A DNA stretch of 64,000 nt from Draconibacterium sediminis (GCF_000949475.1 NZ_JRHC01000009.1:1-64000), one strand, 5' to 3'. Positions 30,896 through 41,420 are shown, numbered from the stretch's first letter. Translations and numbers: made by a program. The notes: generated by a model from the sequence alone, not told the origin.

Positions 30896-31020
30896 CCTCC
30901 CGATGTACCGTAAATAGTTAAATCAGTAATAAATGTTCGTTTTCCTACTTTTTGTACGTTCTTGTGAAAGAATATATTTCTGTTGATATTTGCCTAAAAT
31001 TAAACAAAAAACAAGCAAAA

Positions 31021-32022
31021 ATGACAAATAATAAATCAACATTCAGGGCTTTTAGGATAGAAGAAGAAAATGGAATATACAAGGGGGTTATAAAAGACAT
31101 GCCATTTGAAATCCTGGATAATAATGAAATACTTGTAAAGGTTCATTATAGTTCTTTGAATTATAAAGATGCATTGTCGGCAACCGGTAATAAGGGAGTT
31201 ACCCGAAATTATCCCCACACTCCAGGAATTGATGCTGTTGGAGTGGTAGTCGACTCACGTAGTGACAAATGGAATAAAGGAGAAGAAGTAATTGTTACCA
31301 GTTATGATTTGGGAATGAATACTGATGGCGGATTTGCAGAATATATTAAAGTTCCTTCGGATTGGGCAGTTAAATTTCCCGCCAATATGACACAAAAGGA
31401 AGCAATGATATTTGGTACTGCAGGCTTAACGGCAGGGATGTCGATACTGCGTTTAACAAAGTTGGTAAAGCCTGAAGACGGAAAGATAGTTGTTTCGGGT
31501 GCTACCGGTGGAGTAGGTGCATTAAGTGTTGCAATTTTAGCCAAACTGGGTTATTCCGTTACAGCGATCACGGGTAAGGAGTTTGAACGAGATTATTTGT
31601 TGAAGCTTGGGGCAAACGAGATCTTATTACGCGATGATATTTTAAACTTTGATAAAAAACCATTATTGAAACCTTTATTTGCCGGAGCAGTGGATACTGT
31701 TGGTGGAGAAATCCTCGAAAATATTATTAAGGCAACAAAGTCAATGGGTGCAATAACTTGCTGTGGAAATGTAGCTTCTCCAAAACTCGAACTAACCGTA
31801 TTCCCGTTTATTCTGCGTGGTATAACATTAATTGGTATCGATTCGCAGAACTATCCAATGAAGTTTAGATCGAAAGTATGGGAAATGTTAGCCAACGAAT
31901 GGAAACCGAAACAACTTCTTGAGGCTTATATTGAAATAGAGATTGAGGAGTTACAGGAAAAAATAGACTTAATGCTTCAAGGAAAGTTGAAAGGAAGAAC
32001 AATCTTGAAAATATTGGATTAA
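31021..32022 (+). CDS. YhdH/YhfP-family quinone oxidoreductase (AcuI-like acrylyl-CoA reductase)
   Basis: I choose the ATG at 31021, because the in-frame extension to 30952 lies in the divergent promoter region and matches nothing in the family. The 333-residue product is a zinc-free medium-chain dehydrogenase/reductase: SSLNYKDALSATGNKGVTRNYPHTPGIDAVG is the N-terminal signature (seen in shorter pieces around residues 46-76), and VVSGATGGVGALSVAILAKLGY holds the NADPH-binding Gly motif. The family includes AcuI, which reduces acryloyl-CoA during breakdown of the algal osmolyte DMSP (established knowledge). HxlR control suggests a detoxification role. The substrate is not provable from sequence. 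Confidence 0.88.
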   Translation: MTNNKSTFRAFRIEEENGIYKGVIKDMPFEILDNNEILVKVHYSSLNYKDALSATGNKGVTRNYPHTPGIDAVGVVVDSRSDKWNKGEEVIVTSYDLGMNTDGGFAEYIKVPSDWAVKFPANMTQKEAMIFGTAGLTAGMSILRLTKLVKPEDGKIVVSGATGGVGALSVAILAKLGYSVTAITGKEFERDYLLKLGANEILLRDDILNFDKKPLLKPLFAGAVDTVGGEILENIIKATKSMGAITCCGNVASPKLELTVFPFILRGITLIGIDSQNYPMKFRSKVWEMLANEWKPKQLLEAYIEIEIEELQEKIDLMLQGKLKGRTILKILD

Positions 32023-32097
32023 AGTATTGTTTGTCAATATTATAGATTTTGTATTGGCTTGATGTTTTATTGTGTATTAGGGTAAATTCTCATAAAT

Positions 32098-32121
32098 ACG
32101 AGCCTGAAGATTCCGGCTCGT
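32098..32121. terminator. Hairpin between convergent acuI-like and regulator genes
   Basis: A perfect 7-base-pair stem (ACGAGCC at 32098-32104 with GGCTCGT at 32115-32121) and a 10-base loop lie in the 139-base gap between two convergent genes. There is no strong T-run on either side, so termination activity is uncertain. Confidence 0.4.
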
Positions 32122-32161
32122 TGCCCAGTGCTTCCTTTTATTACTTTGTATCAATAAAAAA

Positions 32162-35100
32162 TTATTTCTTCAACTTCGAATAATACTCTTTAGGTGTTTG
32201 TCCATATTTCTTTTTAAACGAACGGATAAAATACGAGGTGGAGTTGAAGCCCACATAGGTTCCAATTTCATCAATGTTGTATTTGCCGCTTTTCATCAGT
32301 TTTACAGCATTGTTTAAACGTACATCGCGAATAAATTCGGATGGGCTTAAATTTGTTGCAGTCTTAATTTTTCGGTGCAGAGAGCTTCTACTCACGCCTA
32401 GTTTGGTTGAAAGGCTGTCGATATCGAACAAGGTATTTTGTAGGTTGTTTTCTACAATTCGCTCCGCCTTTTGCTCGAAAGTTTCGCTAACAGTTGAATC
32501 ATGAGATGTCTGCCCCTGGTCGTCAAATTTTTTCTTCAAGTTTTCGCGGTTGCTTAAAATATTTTCGATACGAGCAATTAGTAATTTTTCGTCGACCGGC
32601 TTGGTAAGAAAAGCATCAGCACCTTTATGCATACTATCAATCTGATACTTATTTTCGGTTAGTGCAGTTAATAAAATAATTGGAATATGATTGGTTTTCT
32701 GGTTACTTTTAATCCTGTCAGTAAGCTCAATGCCATCAATCCCCGGCATCATAATATCAGAAACAATAATATCCGGTAAAACCTCGGTGGCAATTTCTAA
32801 GGCTTGCTGACCGTTTTTGGCGGTAAGTACTTTATAATTATTAGCAAGCACATTTTTCAGGTAAACGCGTAATTCGTCATTATCTTCAGCAAAAAGTAAA
32901 ACTTTTTTATCTACGGAAGTAACTATAGCATTCTCTTCTATATCTGAATCAATATCCTTTGTAAGGTGCGATTGAATAATAATGTTTTCCTTTTCATATT
33001 CCGGGCTATCTTGAACTGGAAGGTTTATTGTAAATGTTGTTCCATTTCCTTGCTCCGACGTAACCATAATGTTCCCATTGTGTAAACGGATATATTCCTG
33101 ACAAATATGTAAGCCAATTCCTGTGCCTGTTTCATCACTTTCTTTGTCAACAAAAAAGCGGTCGAAAATAGTAGGTATGTTTTTATCACTAATACCTCTT
33201 CCGTTATCTTTTATTTTAATTTCAAGGGAATCTCCCAAGAACTGATTCCCGGTATAATTTACATTAGAGTAGTTGTTTTCGTTTAGTTCTTTTTGTTCTA
33301 TCGAAAGTATTACCTGTCCTTTTTCAGGCGAATATTTTAAGGCATTCGAAATGATGTTATACACTACCTTTTCAATTTTTTCAGAATCAATTGATAGTTT
33401 AAACGATTTAAATGGAGAAGAGAATATGTAGTTTATTTCTTTCTCCTTAATCTGAAATTCAAAATGTTGAACTATGTTTTGACAAATGCTTACAACATCT
33501 TCTTCTTGAATGTTTAACTTTACTTTGTCCAGTTCGATTAATCTGAAATCGAGAATTTGATTGGTTAAACGTAAAAGTCGTTCAGCATTTCGTTTCATTA
33601 TGTTTAAATGCTCCTGCACACCTTTTTCGTTTTCAAAACGGCTTATTAAGCTGTTTAACGGCGAGAGAATAAGTGTGAGAGGAGTACGGAATTCATGCGA
33701 AATATTGGTGAAGAACTTGGTTTTTTCTAAAAATAAATTCTCTTCCGCTTCGTGTTTATAGCGCTCAGCCATCATTTCCTTCCTCATTTTTACTCTATAA
33801 GCCAATTCTCTGGTGATAAGTAAAAAAATAACTCCAATAAAAATGGTATATAAAATATAGGCGTACCATGAGAGCCAAAAAGGAGGATGGATTATAATTT
33901 CTATTTCTTTTGTTTGTTGGCTCCATATTCCATCATTATTTGAACCAATTATTTCGAGCGTATATTTTCCCGGAGGTACTTTTGCCAGCGAAACATCATG
34001 ACCCTGGCTAATTTCAATCCAATCGTCGATATAATTTTTAATTCGGTACTTGAATAGGTTCTTCGATGATTTTATAAAGTTATTAGCAACAAAACCAAAA
34101 ACCAGTGTATTCTGATTGTGTTTTAGTTCCAGCTTATTGATACTGGCAAAGTGTTTAGCGTTTACTTTTATCGTGTTTTCGCTGTTTATAGGTTGATGGT
34201 TTATCAATAGTTTCGACAGAAATATTTCAGGAACCACTGGGTTTTCTTTCACAATCTGTGGATCGATTATATTAAAACCATTTGCCCCACCAAAAAATAT
34301 TTTACCTGTAGAATTTATAAAGGCTGCATTGGGATTGTACTGGTTTCCAATTATCCCATCTTGCAAAGAATAACTCTTCAGCTTGTTGGTCTTGGTGATG
34401 TATTGAAAGATTCCTTCGTTGGACGATACCCACATATCGCCATTCAGGTCTTTTATTATGCTAAAAATATCGGCATTTTCTATTCTATTGTTTTGTTTAA
34501 GTTTATAAAACGAGTCGCTTTTAGGGTCGTAAATATCAATTCCGCCACCGGCAGTGCCAATCCATATATTTCCTGCATTATCTTCAGCTACCGTATAAAC
34601 CATATTACGGCTTATGCTGTTGTTGTTGTCATTGTAGAAAAAACGTTCAAAATTATCTGATTCTTTACGTTTTAAACTTAGGCCGTTATTGGTACAAATC
34701 CATAAATCGCCCCTTGAATCCATAAATGTTTTTCGTACACGGTTAGAACTTATCGATCCTATTTTCGAATCGTTTTCATGGTACTCTGTTGTCTTATTAG
34801 TATTAAAATCATAAAACAATAGACCATTTCCTGCACCACCAAGCCACAAACCATTATCGGTAGCGGTTATGGAAGTATTGGTCAGATTCAGACTGACATC
34901 ACTTTTTATTTCAGAAAGTTGCTGATTAGCATACTTCCACAGTCCTTCGTTAAAAGTACCAATCCATATAGTGTTGTTTTTATCAGCTACTAACGATTCA
35001 ATACGCTTGAATGGAATTTTTTTAGGATTGAAATTTTTTGTAACGAATAATTTTGTTTCTATATCATATTCAAATAAACCAAGGTTTTCGCTTCCAATTA

Positions 35101-36229
35101 AAATATTGCCATCTGCTTTTTCTGCAAAAGACGAAATAACGTTTCTTGGTGTAGGTGATCCTTCCTTCAGCCTTTTTATATGTTCAAATCGGTAGTTGTA
35201 AGGATTGTAATAGGCCAGACCCCCGGTCCATGTACCAACCCATGTGCCGCCATTTTTATCAACATAAAAATCGAAAATAATATTTAATGGAAGTTTATTG
35301 TGTTGTGTTGGTCTTATGGTAAGGTTTCCGTCTCTACTTATAACCTGAATGCCATCAAAAGTAGCCACCCAAATATCGCCATTAGGTTGTTCAATTATTT
35401 TGTGTAGCCGGTTATTAGGTAAGGCAAATTCTCCTTTAAGATTTTTGTTATATTCTTTTAATAGTTTTCCATCTTCATCAACAACAGCAATTCCATTATT
35501 TCTTGATCCCAGCCAATATCCGGACTTAGTTGTGCAAATATCTAAAATGTCGTTCGATGAGTTGAGTGTAGGGGATTCGTAAAGTATGCGAATATTATTT
35601 AAGGTATTATCGGTTACAAGTAATTTGCCAAATTTTGTTCCAATTAAAATATTCCCGGCATTATCCGTTGCTAAACACATCGCAGGCCTTAAGATGTTAA
35701 TATTGAGGTCAACCTGCTGCAGATTCTTTTCTTCGATGTTAAAACGATAAAGCCCATTGTTGATTATTAATAGGTAGCCCGATTCAGAATATTGAAGAAT
35801 TTGCCTAACATGGTGTTTTGACTGAAATAAATCAGCCTGCTTTAAATTCATTCGAACAAAAGCATTTTCCTTTTCATTAAAATAACAGATACCATTGTCA
35901 GTGCATATCCAAAGGGTGTTGTTCCAGTCTTTATAAAGCCGGGTAATAACATTAGATGGAGGAGTGTCTTCTTTTGTTGGATCGTAGCTATATTTTACTA
36001 TTTCTAAACTATTGTAATAGTATAAACCATTGTAACAGCCAAACCAAATAAAACCATTTTTATCTTCAACGATGCTGCTTATCTGGTCGAATGCAAAACC
36101 AGCATCGGGCGAAATTTGCTCGAAAATGTACTCCTTGCTATTCGATAGAACAAGATTGTAAGTTAAAAGGGAAATGACTAAAGCAACAATATATTTCACA
36201 CTTATTATTTTTTGGATAAAACTAATCAT
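32162..36229 (-). CDS. Hybrid two-component system regulator (HTCS) with AraC output
   Basis: The 1355-residue protein combines sensor, kinase and DNA-binding output in one chain, as in Bacteroidota polysaccharide loci. An N-terminal membrane/signal segment is followed by about 14 propeller (Reg_prop) repeats of the DKNGxIWxGT type up to about residue 690. A Y_Y_Y domain follows (about 700-775), then a transmembrane helix (about 786-808) and a HisKA domain with the phospho-acceptor His845 in NISHEFRTPLTL. The ATPase domain (DNGRGISDKNIPTIFDRFF) is next, then a receiver with Asp1158 in IVSDIMMPGIDG, and a C-terminal AraC HTH ending in FKKKYGQTPKEYY. It should sense an oligosaccharide in the periplasm and activate the surrounding blocks. 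Candidate targets are the shared modules at 20747 and 36267. Confidence 0.95.
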   Translation of the reverse strand: MISFIQKIISVKYIVALVISLLTYNLVLSNSKEYIFEQISPDAGFAFDQISSIVEDKNGFIWFGCYNGLYYYNSLEIVKYSYDPTKEDTPPSNVITRLYKDWNNTLWICTDNGICYFNEKENAFVRMNLKQADLFQSKHHVRQILQYSESGYLLIINNGLYRFNIEEKNLQQVDLNINILRPAMCLATDNAGNILIGTKFGKLLVTDNTLNNIRILYESPTLNSSNDILDICTTKSGYWLGSRNNGIAVVDEDGKLLKEYNKNLKGEFALPNNRLHKIIEQPNGDIWVATFDGIQVISRDGNLTIRPTQHNKLPLNIIFDFYVDKNGGTWVGTWTGGLAYYNPYNYRFEHIKRLKEGSPTPRNVISSFAEKADGNILIGSENLGLFEYDIETKLFVTKNFNPKKIPFKRIESLVADKNNTIWIGTFNEGLWKYANQQLSEIKSDVSLNLTNTSITATDNGLWLGGAGNGLLFYDFNTNKTTEYHENDSKIGSISSNRVRKTFMDSRGDLWICTNNGLSLKRKESDNFERFFYNDNNNSISRNMVYTVAEDNAGNIWIGTAGGGIDIYDPKSDSFYKLKQNNRIENADIFSIIKDLNGDMWVSSNEGIFQYITKTNKLKSYSLQDGIIGNQYNPNAAFINSTGKIFFGGANGFNIIDPQIVKENPVVPEIFLSKLLINHQPINSENTIKVNAKHFASINKLELKHNQNTLVFGFVANNFIKSSKNLFKYRIKNYIDDWIEISQGHDVSLAKVPPGKYTLEIIGSNNDGIWSQQTKEIEIIIHPPFWLSWYAYILYTIFIGVIFLLITRELAYRVKMRKEMMAERYKHEAEENLFLEKTKFFTNISHEFRTPLTLILSPLNSLISRFENEKGVQEHLNIMKRNAERLLRLTNQILDFRLIELDKVKLNIQEEDVVSICQNIVQHFEFQIKEKEINYIFSSPFKSFKLSIDSEKIEKVVYNIISNALKYSPEKGQVILSIEQKELNENNYSNVNYTGNQFLGDSLEIKIKDNGRGISDKNIPTIFDRFFVDKESDETGTGIGLHICQEYIRLHNGNIMVTSEQGNGTTFTINLPVQDSPEYEKENIIIQSHLTKDIDSDIEENAIVTSVDKKVLLFAEDNDELRVYLKNVLANNYKVLTAKNGQQALEIATEVLPDIIVSDIMMPGIDGIELTDRIKSNQKTNHIPIILLTALTENKYQIDSMHKGADAFLTKPVDEKLLIARIENILSNRENLKKKFDDQGQTSHDSTVSETFEQKAERIVENNLQNTLFDIDSLSTKLGVSRSSLHRKIKTATNLSPSEFIRDVRLNNAVKLMKSGKYNIDEIGTYVGFNSTSYFIRSFKKKYGQTPKEYYSKLKK

Positions 36230-36266
36230 TATTGCTCCTGCAAGTTAATAAATCGTAACGAAATAG

Positions 36267-36370
36267 TTGAACAATTAGTTCAGGATGATATATCCGTTCA
36301 ATACTGAATCAAAAGTTCACTTAACTGCATTCTATGTTAAATTATTTGATGCTACAAAAAGCGATGTTTG
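36267..36370 (+). promoter_or_regulatory. Candidate operator-promoter, copy 2 of shared module
   Basis: TTGAACA at 36267, TTCA cores at 36279, 36297 and 36316, AACTG near 36323, TTAAATT, and a -7-like box GATGTTTG at 36363-36370. It aligns without gaps to 20747-20850 in front of block B. It lies in the divergent gap between the regulator gene and the GH88-like lipoprotein gene, oriented towards the latter, and could also control the regulator itself. Confidence 0.55.
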
Positions 36371-36407
36371 ATTTCAATAAAATAAATCAGACAACCTTGA
36401 TCTCAGT

Positions 36408-37508
36408 ATGAAAAACATCGTTTATGCCTTTTTTCTAACTCTATTGTTTCTTTTAGGCTGCAACAACACTGAAAAAGGAAATTTATCAATTCTTCCGAAT
36501 GCTTTAAAGTCAACCGAAAACCGTGTTTTCGACTCTTATTTCAATTATGTTGAAAATATAAGTTCTGCTGATATCCCTCTCAATAAATGCATTCAAAGGA
36601 ACAAGCTTTGCGAGGATCTCGATTTTATCAAGAAAGTAGTAGACAATCCTGATTTATTGTATTTTCCAGCTACATTATGGCAACTGAACATTCTTCGGAG
36701 GAAAAAGGGCTGGGAACAACAGGTACCAGATTTTACAAAAGAAATTCAAAAAGCATTTTCGAATAATATTATAATCAACGGCGAACATATTCAAAGTATT
36801 TTTCTGTCTGCATACGAATATAATCCAACGATGGAATTGCTCGATGTAATTGTTAATGGCCTTTCGAATCATATTTCCCGTATCGAAAGAGATAAGATTA
36901 ATATAGACAAGGAAGTAGCTACTATAAATAATCTGGATTTATTGATGGAAAACAAAATAATGTTTTTCGCAACTAAAAAAACAGGAGATCCTGTTTTTCA
37001 GAACTTTGCAATAGAAAATACTTCGTTTTTTTACGAAGAAGCTTTTAAAAATGATTTACGCATTATGTCCGTGATGTCAAATGGCATTTCTGAAGGTAAC
37101 TTAAAACTACTACGTACTGAAGATTTTTATAAAATGGCACTTGGAATTCGTGGTTTTTACGAATTATACAAAGAAACAGGAATAGAAGATTATTTGAAGC
37201 TTTGTGAAGATATTGCCATGGTGTTTAATTCAATTTTTAATAGTAGCGAAGTAGATATTAAAATAGTGGATAATATAAATTTATTGTCTCAAAGCCTGGT
37301 AATTTTGGCCTTGTATGATTTATCAAAATCTCTTGATAATTCTTTTCTGGAGACTTCTGAGGAAATCTATCAAAACGTTTTAATGAAGCTGGAATCACTT
37401 TATCCCGATATAGAAGTACTGAACAGTGAGGATGGTATGCCGAACGAATCGTTCAGATTGTTTTATTATTTATTGGAATACGAGATAAGAAAGCAAAATG
37501 AATCATGA
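36408..37508 (+). CDS. Lipoprotein with GH88-like fold, probably catalytically inactive
   Basis: The 366-residue protein has a lipoprotein signal (Cys18 in FLLGC). It is all-helical by appearance. By eye it aligns with the GH88 half of the fusion at 25846: DLLMENKIMFFATKKTGD here corresponds without gaps to DNMLNLEMLFEASLLTGD there, followed by FQNFAIEN versus YKNVAINH and YKETGIEDYLKLCEDIA versus YRYTKNPVYLEQAKHVA. Asp177 would match the GH88 catalytic Asp608. The other catalytic Asp is replaced by Ile128 (after His127), and the SSWARGQGW substrate motif is lost. So it looks like a diverged GH88 pseudoenzyme. It stands divergent to the regulator gene behind a copy of the shared promoter, which suggests a ligand-binding role for unsaturated uronides (inference). 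No closer family is recognised. Confidence 0.6.
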   Translation: MKNIVYAFFLTLLFLLGCNNTEKGNLSILPNALKSTENRVFDSYFNYVENISSADIPLNKCIQRNKLCEDLDFIKKVVDNPDLLYFPATLWQLNILRRKKGWEQQVPDFTKEIQKAFSNNIIINGEHIQSIFLSAYEYNPTMELLDVIVNGLSNHISRIERDKINIDKEVATINNLDLLMENKIMFFATKKTGDPVFQNFAIENTSFFYEEAFKNDLRIMSVMSNGISEGNLKLLRTEDFYKMALGIRGFYELYKETGIEDYLKLCEDIAMVFNSIFNSSEVDIKIVDNINLLSQSLVILALYDLSKSLDNSFLETSEEIYQNVLMKLESLYPDIEVLNSEDGMPNESFRLFYYLLEYEIRKQNES

Positions 37509-37844
37509 AATAGAATTACAATAGTTTTTCTCAAAGGGATTTTAGCTTGGGAGTTTAGTTAGTTAGTTAGTTTAGATTTGATTTATGGGGTGTAGTTCCT
37601 GCACCTCATATTTCTTCTAAAAAGAAACGACGAAAAACAATTTTTACAATAATTCGAAACAATTGCAATAAGGAATGGAATAAAGACGAAAAGAATTGAA
37701 ACAATATTGTTAGTAATTGCACGATATTGAAAAAAAAAGCTTACACCATTCACTAGTTTTGAAGTTGGAGTAGTGTGCTATTTGTAGGCCAAATTTCAAA
37801 CTAAGATTATTCTTGTAAAAGTGTTTTTTAGTAATAAAACAGTG
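37509..37844 (+). other. Intergenic region before block C
   Basis: This 336-base stretch has no gene. It holds a short TTAG tetranucleotide run at about 37554-37574, a hairpin (separate entry), and two similar AT-rich motifs, AATTCGAAACAAT at 37651 and AATTGAAACAAT at 37694, which could be operator half-sites. The shared module of block B is not recognisable here. Confidence 0.45.
37585..37609 (+). terminator. Possible terminator hairpin after the GH88-like lipoprotein gene
   Basis: ATGGGGTG at 37585-37592 pairs with CACCTCAT at 37602-37609 (8 pairs, one G-T) across a 9-base loop, followed by a T-rich stretch. It lies 77 bases after the stop codon. Confidence 0.4.
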
Positions 37845-40800
37845 ATGAAAATAATAATGAACCAATATACTATGAACAAAGTATCAATGAAAGTCACAAT
37901 TTTACTTTTTGTATTGCTTCTTATAACTCCTTCTTTTGGGATGGCGGCAATAAATGGTAAAGAGAAAAAGGCAAAAACAAAAAAACCGAACATTATCTTT
38001 ATCCTCACCGATGACCAGCGTTATAATGCGCTGGGGTATGCCGGAAATAAACTAGCCACAACACCGGAAATGGATAAACTGGCCGAAAGTGGTGTTTATT
38101 TTAAAAACTCGGTAGTTACAACACCCATTTGTTCGGCAAGCCGGGCAAGTATTTTCTCCGGTTTACATGAACGCACCCATAAATACACCTTTCAAACTGG
38201 AGATATACGTGCTGAATACATGGAAGTTGCTTATCCGAAATTGCTTAAAGAAGCAGGATATTATACCGGTTTTTTTGGGAAATACGGCGTGAAATATTCC
38301 AAAAAAGAGAAACATTTTGATGTTTTTGAAGATTATGATCGCAATAACCGCTACAAAGATTACAGAGGATATTACTACAAAACTTTAGGCAACGACACGG
38401 TGCACCTAACCCGTTACACCGGGCAAAAAGCATTAGACTTTTTAGATGATGTTCCGGCAAACAAACCATTTTCATTATCGCTATGTTTTAGTGCTCCGCA
38501 TGCACACGATGGGGCGCCATTACAATATTTTTGGCAAGAGGAGCCTGGCAAACTCTACCAAAATATGGATATGCCAGAGCCCGAGTTAGCTGATGATAAA
38601 TATTTTTATGCATTACCCAAAATTGTTCGCGATGGATTTAACCGTTTACGCTGGACCTGGAGGAATGATACACCGGAAAAATACCAGCACAGTACAAAAG
38701 GATACTACCGAATGATTTATGGTGTTGATCTTGAGATTGCAAAAATTAGGAAAAAGCTGGAAGAAAAAGGATTAGCTGAAAACACTGTTATTATTTTGTT
38801 GGGAGACAACGGCTTTTTCCTGGGGGAACGCCAGATCTCAGGAAAATGGCTGATGTATGACAATTCAATTCGTACTCCGCTTATTATCTACGATCCACGC
38901 GTAAATAAACACCGCGATATTGAGGATATGGCATTGAACATTGACGTTCCTGCCACCATTCTGGATTTGGCGGGGGTTGATATTCCCGAAACCTACCAGG
39001 GAAAAAGTTTAGTGCCTGTTATTAACGGAAAAGAAAAATCGATTGGAAGAGATACAGTTCTGATTGAACATCTTTGGGAATTTGAAAATATTCCACCAAG
39101 CGAAGGAATAAGAACTAACGAGTGGAAATATTTGCGCTATGTAAACGACAAGTCGCTGGAAGAGTTGTACAACTTGAAGGACGATCCAAAGGAAACGAAT
39201 AACCTTGCCGCCAATCCAGAGTACAAAGACGTTTTGTTGGAACTGCGTGCCAAAAACGATGAGCTTGGGCAACGATATGCCGACCCGTTTTCTGGAATTC
39301 CCACCGGATTAACAGTGGAATACATTCGTAAACCTGAAAATGTAAAAATAAATGATAGCAAACCGGAATTTAGTTGGATTGTTCCAAAAGAGGCTGTTTT
39401 GCAAAAGGCCTACCAGGTGCTCGTTTCATCAAGCAGAGAATTAGCAGAAAAGAATATTGGTGATGTTTGGAACAGCGGTCAGGTTCGAAGCAATAAATCA
39501 TCGGATGTTGAACTGGAAGGAGAACGATTGAACCCAAACACCTCTTACTTTTGGAAAGTGCGTATTTTTGACAAAGACAACCGTATTTCTGAATATTCCG
39601 AAATTCAGGAGTTCAAAACCGGTTCGTTTGAGGGTGATATTACTTCGCAGAATTTTTTTCAGGTAGAAAAAATAAAGCCTGTTGACTCGAAACAATTGGC
39701 CGATGGCACGTATTTTATAGATTTTGGGAAGCATGCTTTTGGAACAATAGAACTAAACTACATGCCGAAAAAAGCAGAAACCCTTACCGTTCGCTTGGGT
39801 GAAAAATTATTGGATGGCAGAATAGACCAAAATCCGGGCGGAACAATCCGTTATGCCGAGGTACAGTTGGAAGTGAGGCCAGAAAAAAGTTCATATTTAG
39901 TTGAATTGGTTCCCGACAAACGTAATACAAACGAATTGGCAGTTACAATGCCCGATTCGTTTCCTGTTATCTTGCCGTTCCGGTATGCCGAAATTGTGGG
40001 AGCAGGAAAGAACTTTGAGCCCGGTATGGCAACTCAGTTAGCCTACTTTAATTATTTCGATTATAACACAAGTGCATTTAGTAGTTCTGATACCATTTTA
40101 AACCAGGTATGGAACATGTGCAAGTATTCGATGAAAGCAACCACTTTTGCCGGATATTATGTGGATGGCGACCGCGAACGGATTCCTTATGAAGCTGATG
40201 CTTATTTAAATCAGTTGAGCCACTATTCAGTTGATAATGAATATGCAATTGCCCGAAAAACAATTGAGTTCTTTTTTGAAAGTAAACCCACCTGGCCAAC
40301 CGAGTGGCAAATGCATGTAGCCATGATGATGTACCAGGATTATATGTATACCGGAAACACCGAGCTGATTGAAAAATATTACGAACGATTGAAAATTAAA
40401 ACCTTGATGGTGTTGGAGGTTGAGGATGGTTTTATCAGCACCGAATCACCCAATCATAATGTGGAATTGATTAAACAACTCGGTTTTAGGGATACAACCA
40501 ATCGTTTACGCGACATTGTTGACTGGCCTCCAAAAGCAGATAATTTTGGCGGCAAAGGACCAATTCCTGGCGAGCGCGACGGATATGTGTTTAAACGCAT
40601 TAACACGGTTGTAAATGGTTTTTATTACCATAACATGAAAATAATGGCAGAATTTGCCAAACTTCTTGATAAACCAAGCGAGGCATTGGATTTTGAATTT
40701 AGGGCGGCGCGTGTTAAAAAAGCAATTAATGAACAACTTTTTGACCAAGACAGAGGGGTTTATGTTGATGGTGTGGGGACTGAGCACGCATCCTTGCACG

Positions 40801-41420
40801 CCAATATGATTTTATTGGCTTTTGATGTGGTTCCCGATTCACATAAGCAAAGTGTGGTTGACTATGTAAAAACAAGAGGAATGGCTTGCAGCGTTTATGG
40901 TGCACAGTATTTAATGGAAGCACTATATAAAGCCGGTGAAGCCGACTATGCCCTCGACTTAATGACGGCCACACACGACCGTAGCTGGTATAACATGATA
41001 AAAATTGGCGCCACCATTACCTTGGAAGCCTGGGATATGAAATATAAAAGCAATGCCGATTGGAATCATGCCTGGGGTGCAGCACCTGCCAATATTATCC
41101 CTCGTGGAATGTGGGGGATTCAACCTGATACTCCGGGATTCGGAGTGGTTGAAATCAAACCACAAATGGGCAAGTTGAAAAACAGTAGCATAAAAGTTCC
41201 AACAATAAAAGGAGAAATAAAGGCCGATTACAATAAAATGAATGCCCGAATGAGTACATACAGCATTGAATTGCCGGCTAATATGATTGGCGAGTTTTCT
41301 GTTAAACTCTCCTCTGAAGATGTGGTAACGTTGAATGGAAAAACGGTTAATCCTGTTTTTGGGTCCATCCGTTTAAATCCCGGCGTTAACAATATTGCCA
41401 TTCAAGTGAATTCATTTTAA
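37845..41420 (+). CDS. Fusion: S1 sulfatase (CSASR type) + GH78 alpha-L-rhamnosidase
   Basis: I start at the ATG at 37845; ATGs at 37857 and 37872 and a GTG at 37821 are in-frame alternatives. The product of about 1191 residues has an N-terminal signal, then an S1 sulfatase (about 45-480) with [15 protein letters not shown], the maturation motif CSASR at Cys96, and [13 protein letters not shown]. From about residue 490 it continues into a GH78 rhamnosidase: a fibronectin-like N-domain ([16 protein letters not shown]), a beta domain, and an (alpha/alpha)6 catalytic domain with [16 protein letters not shown] and a C-terminal domain. A sulfatase-GH78 fusion of this kind is known from the ulvan locus of Formosa agariphila (S1_25-GH78; from memory). 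It would remove sulfate from, and then cleave, terminal sulfated rhamnose. It opens block C. Confidence 0.9.
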   Translation: MKIIMNQYTMNKVSMKVTILLFVLLLITPSFGMAAINGKEKKAKTKKPNIIFILTDDQRYNALGYAGNKLATTPEMDKLAESGVYFKNSVVTTPICSASRASIFSGLHERTHKYTFQTGDIRAEYMEVAYPKLLKEAGYYTGFFGKYGVKYSKKEKHFDVFEDYDRNNRYKDYRGYYYKTLGNDTVHLTRYTGQKALDFLDDVPANKPFSLSLCFSAPHAHDGAPLQYFWQEEPGKLYQNMDMPEPELADDKYFYALPKIVRDGFNRLRWTWRNDTPEKYQHSTKGYYRMIYGVDLEIAKIRKKLEEKGLAENTVIILLGDNGFFLGERQISGKWLMYDNSIRTPLIIYDPRVNKHRDIEDMALNIDVPATILDLAGVDIPETYQGKSLVPVINGKEKSIGRDTVLIEHLWEFENIPPSEGIRTNEWKYLRYVNDKSLEELYNLKDDPKETNNLAANPEYKDVLLELRAKNDELGQRYADPFSGIPTGLTVEYIRKPENVKINDSKPEFSWIVPKEAVLQKAYQVLVSSSRELAEKNIGDVWNSGQVRSNKSSDVELEGERLNPNTSYFWKVRIFDKDNRISEYSEIQEFKTGSFEGDITSQNFFQVEKIKPVDSKQLADGTYFIDFGKHAFGTIELNYMPKKAETLTVRLGEKLLDGRIDQNPGGTIRYAEVQLEVRPEKSSYLVELVPDKRNTNELAVTMPDSFPVILPFRYAEIVGAGKNFEPGMATQLAYFNYFDYNTSAFSSSDTILNQVWNMCKYSMKATTFAGYYVDGDRERIPYEADAYLNQLSHYSVDNEYAIARKTIEFFFESKPTWPTEWQMHVAMMMYQDYMYTGNTELIEKYYERLKIKTLMVLEVEDGFISTESPNHNVELIKQLGFRDTTNRLRDIVDWPPKADNFGGKGPIPGERDGYVFKRINTVVNGFYYHNMKIMAEFAKLLDKPSEALDFEFRAARVKKAINEQLFDQDRGVYVDGVGTEHASLHANMILLAFDVVPDSHKQSVVDYVKTRGMACSVYGAQYLMEALYKAGEADYALDLMTATHDRSWYNMIKIGATITLEAWDMKYKSNADWNHAWGAAPANIIPRGMWGIQPDTPGFGVVEIKPQMGKLKNSSIKVPTIKGEIKADYNKMNARMSTYSIELPANMIGEFSVKLSSEDVVTLNGKTVNPVFGSIRLNPGVNNIAIQVNSF

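Noticed and set aside
37651-37705. Third copy of the HTCS operator module in front of block C
   Set aside because: The AATTGAAACAAT-like motifs share little with TTGAACA/TTCA spacing and no -7 box lies at the conserved distance.
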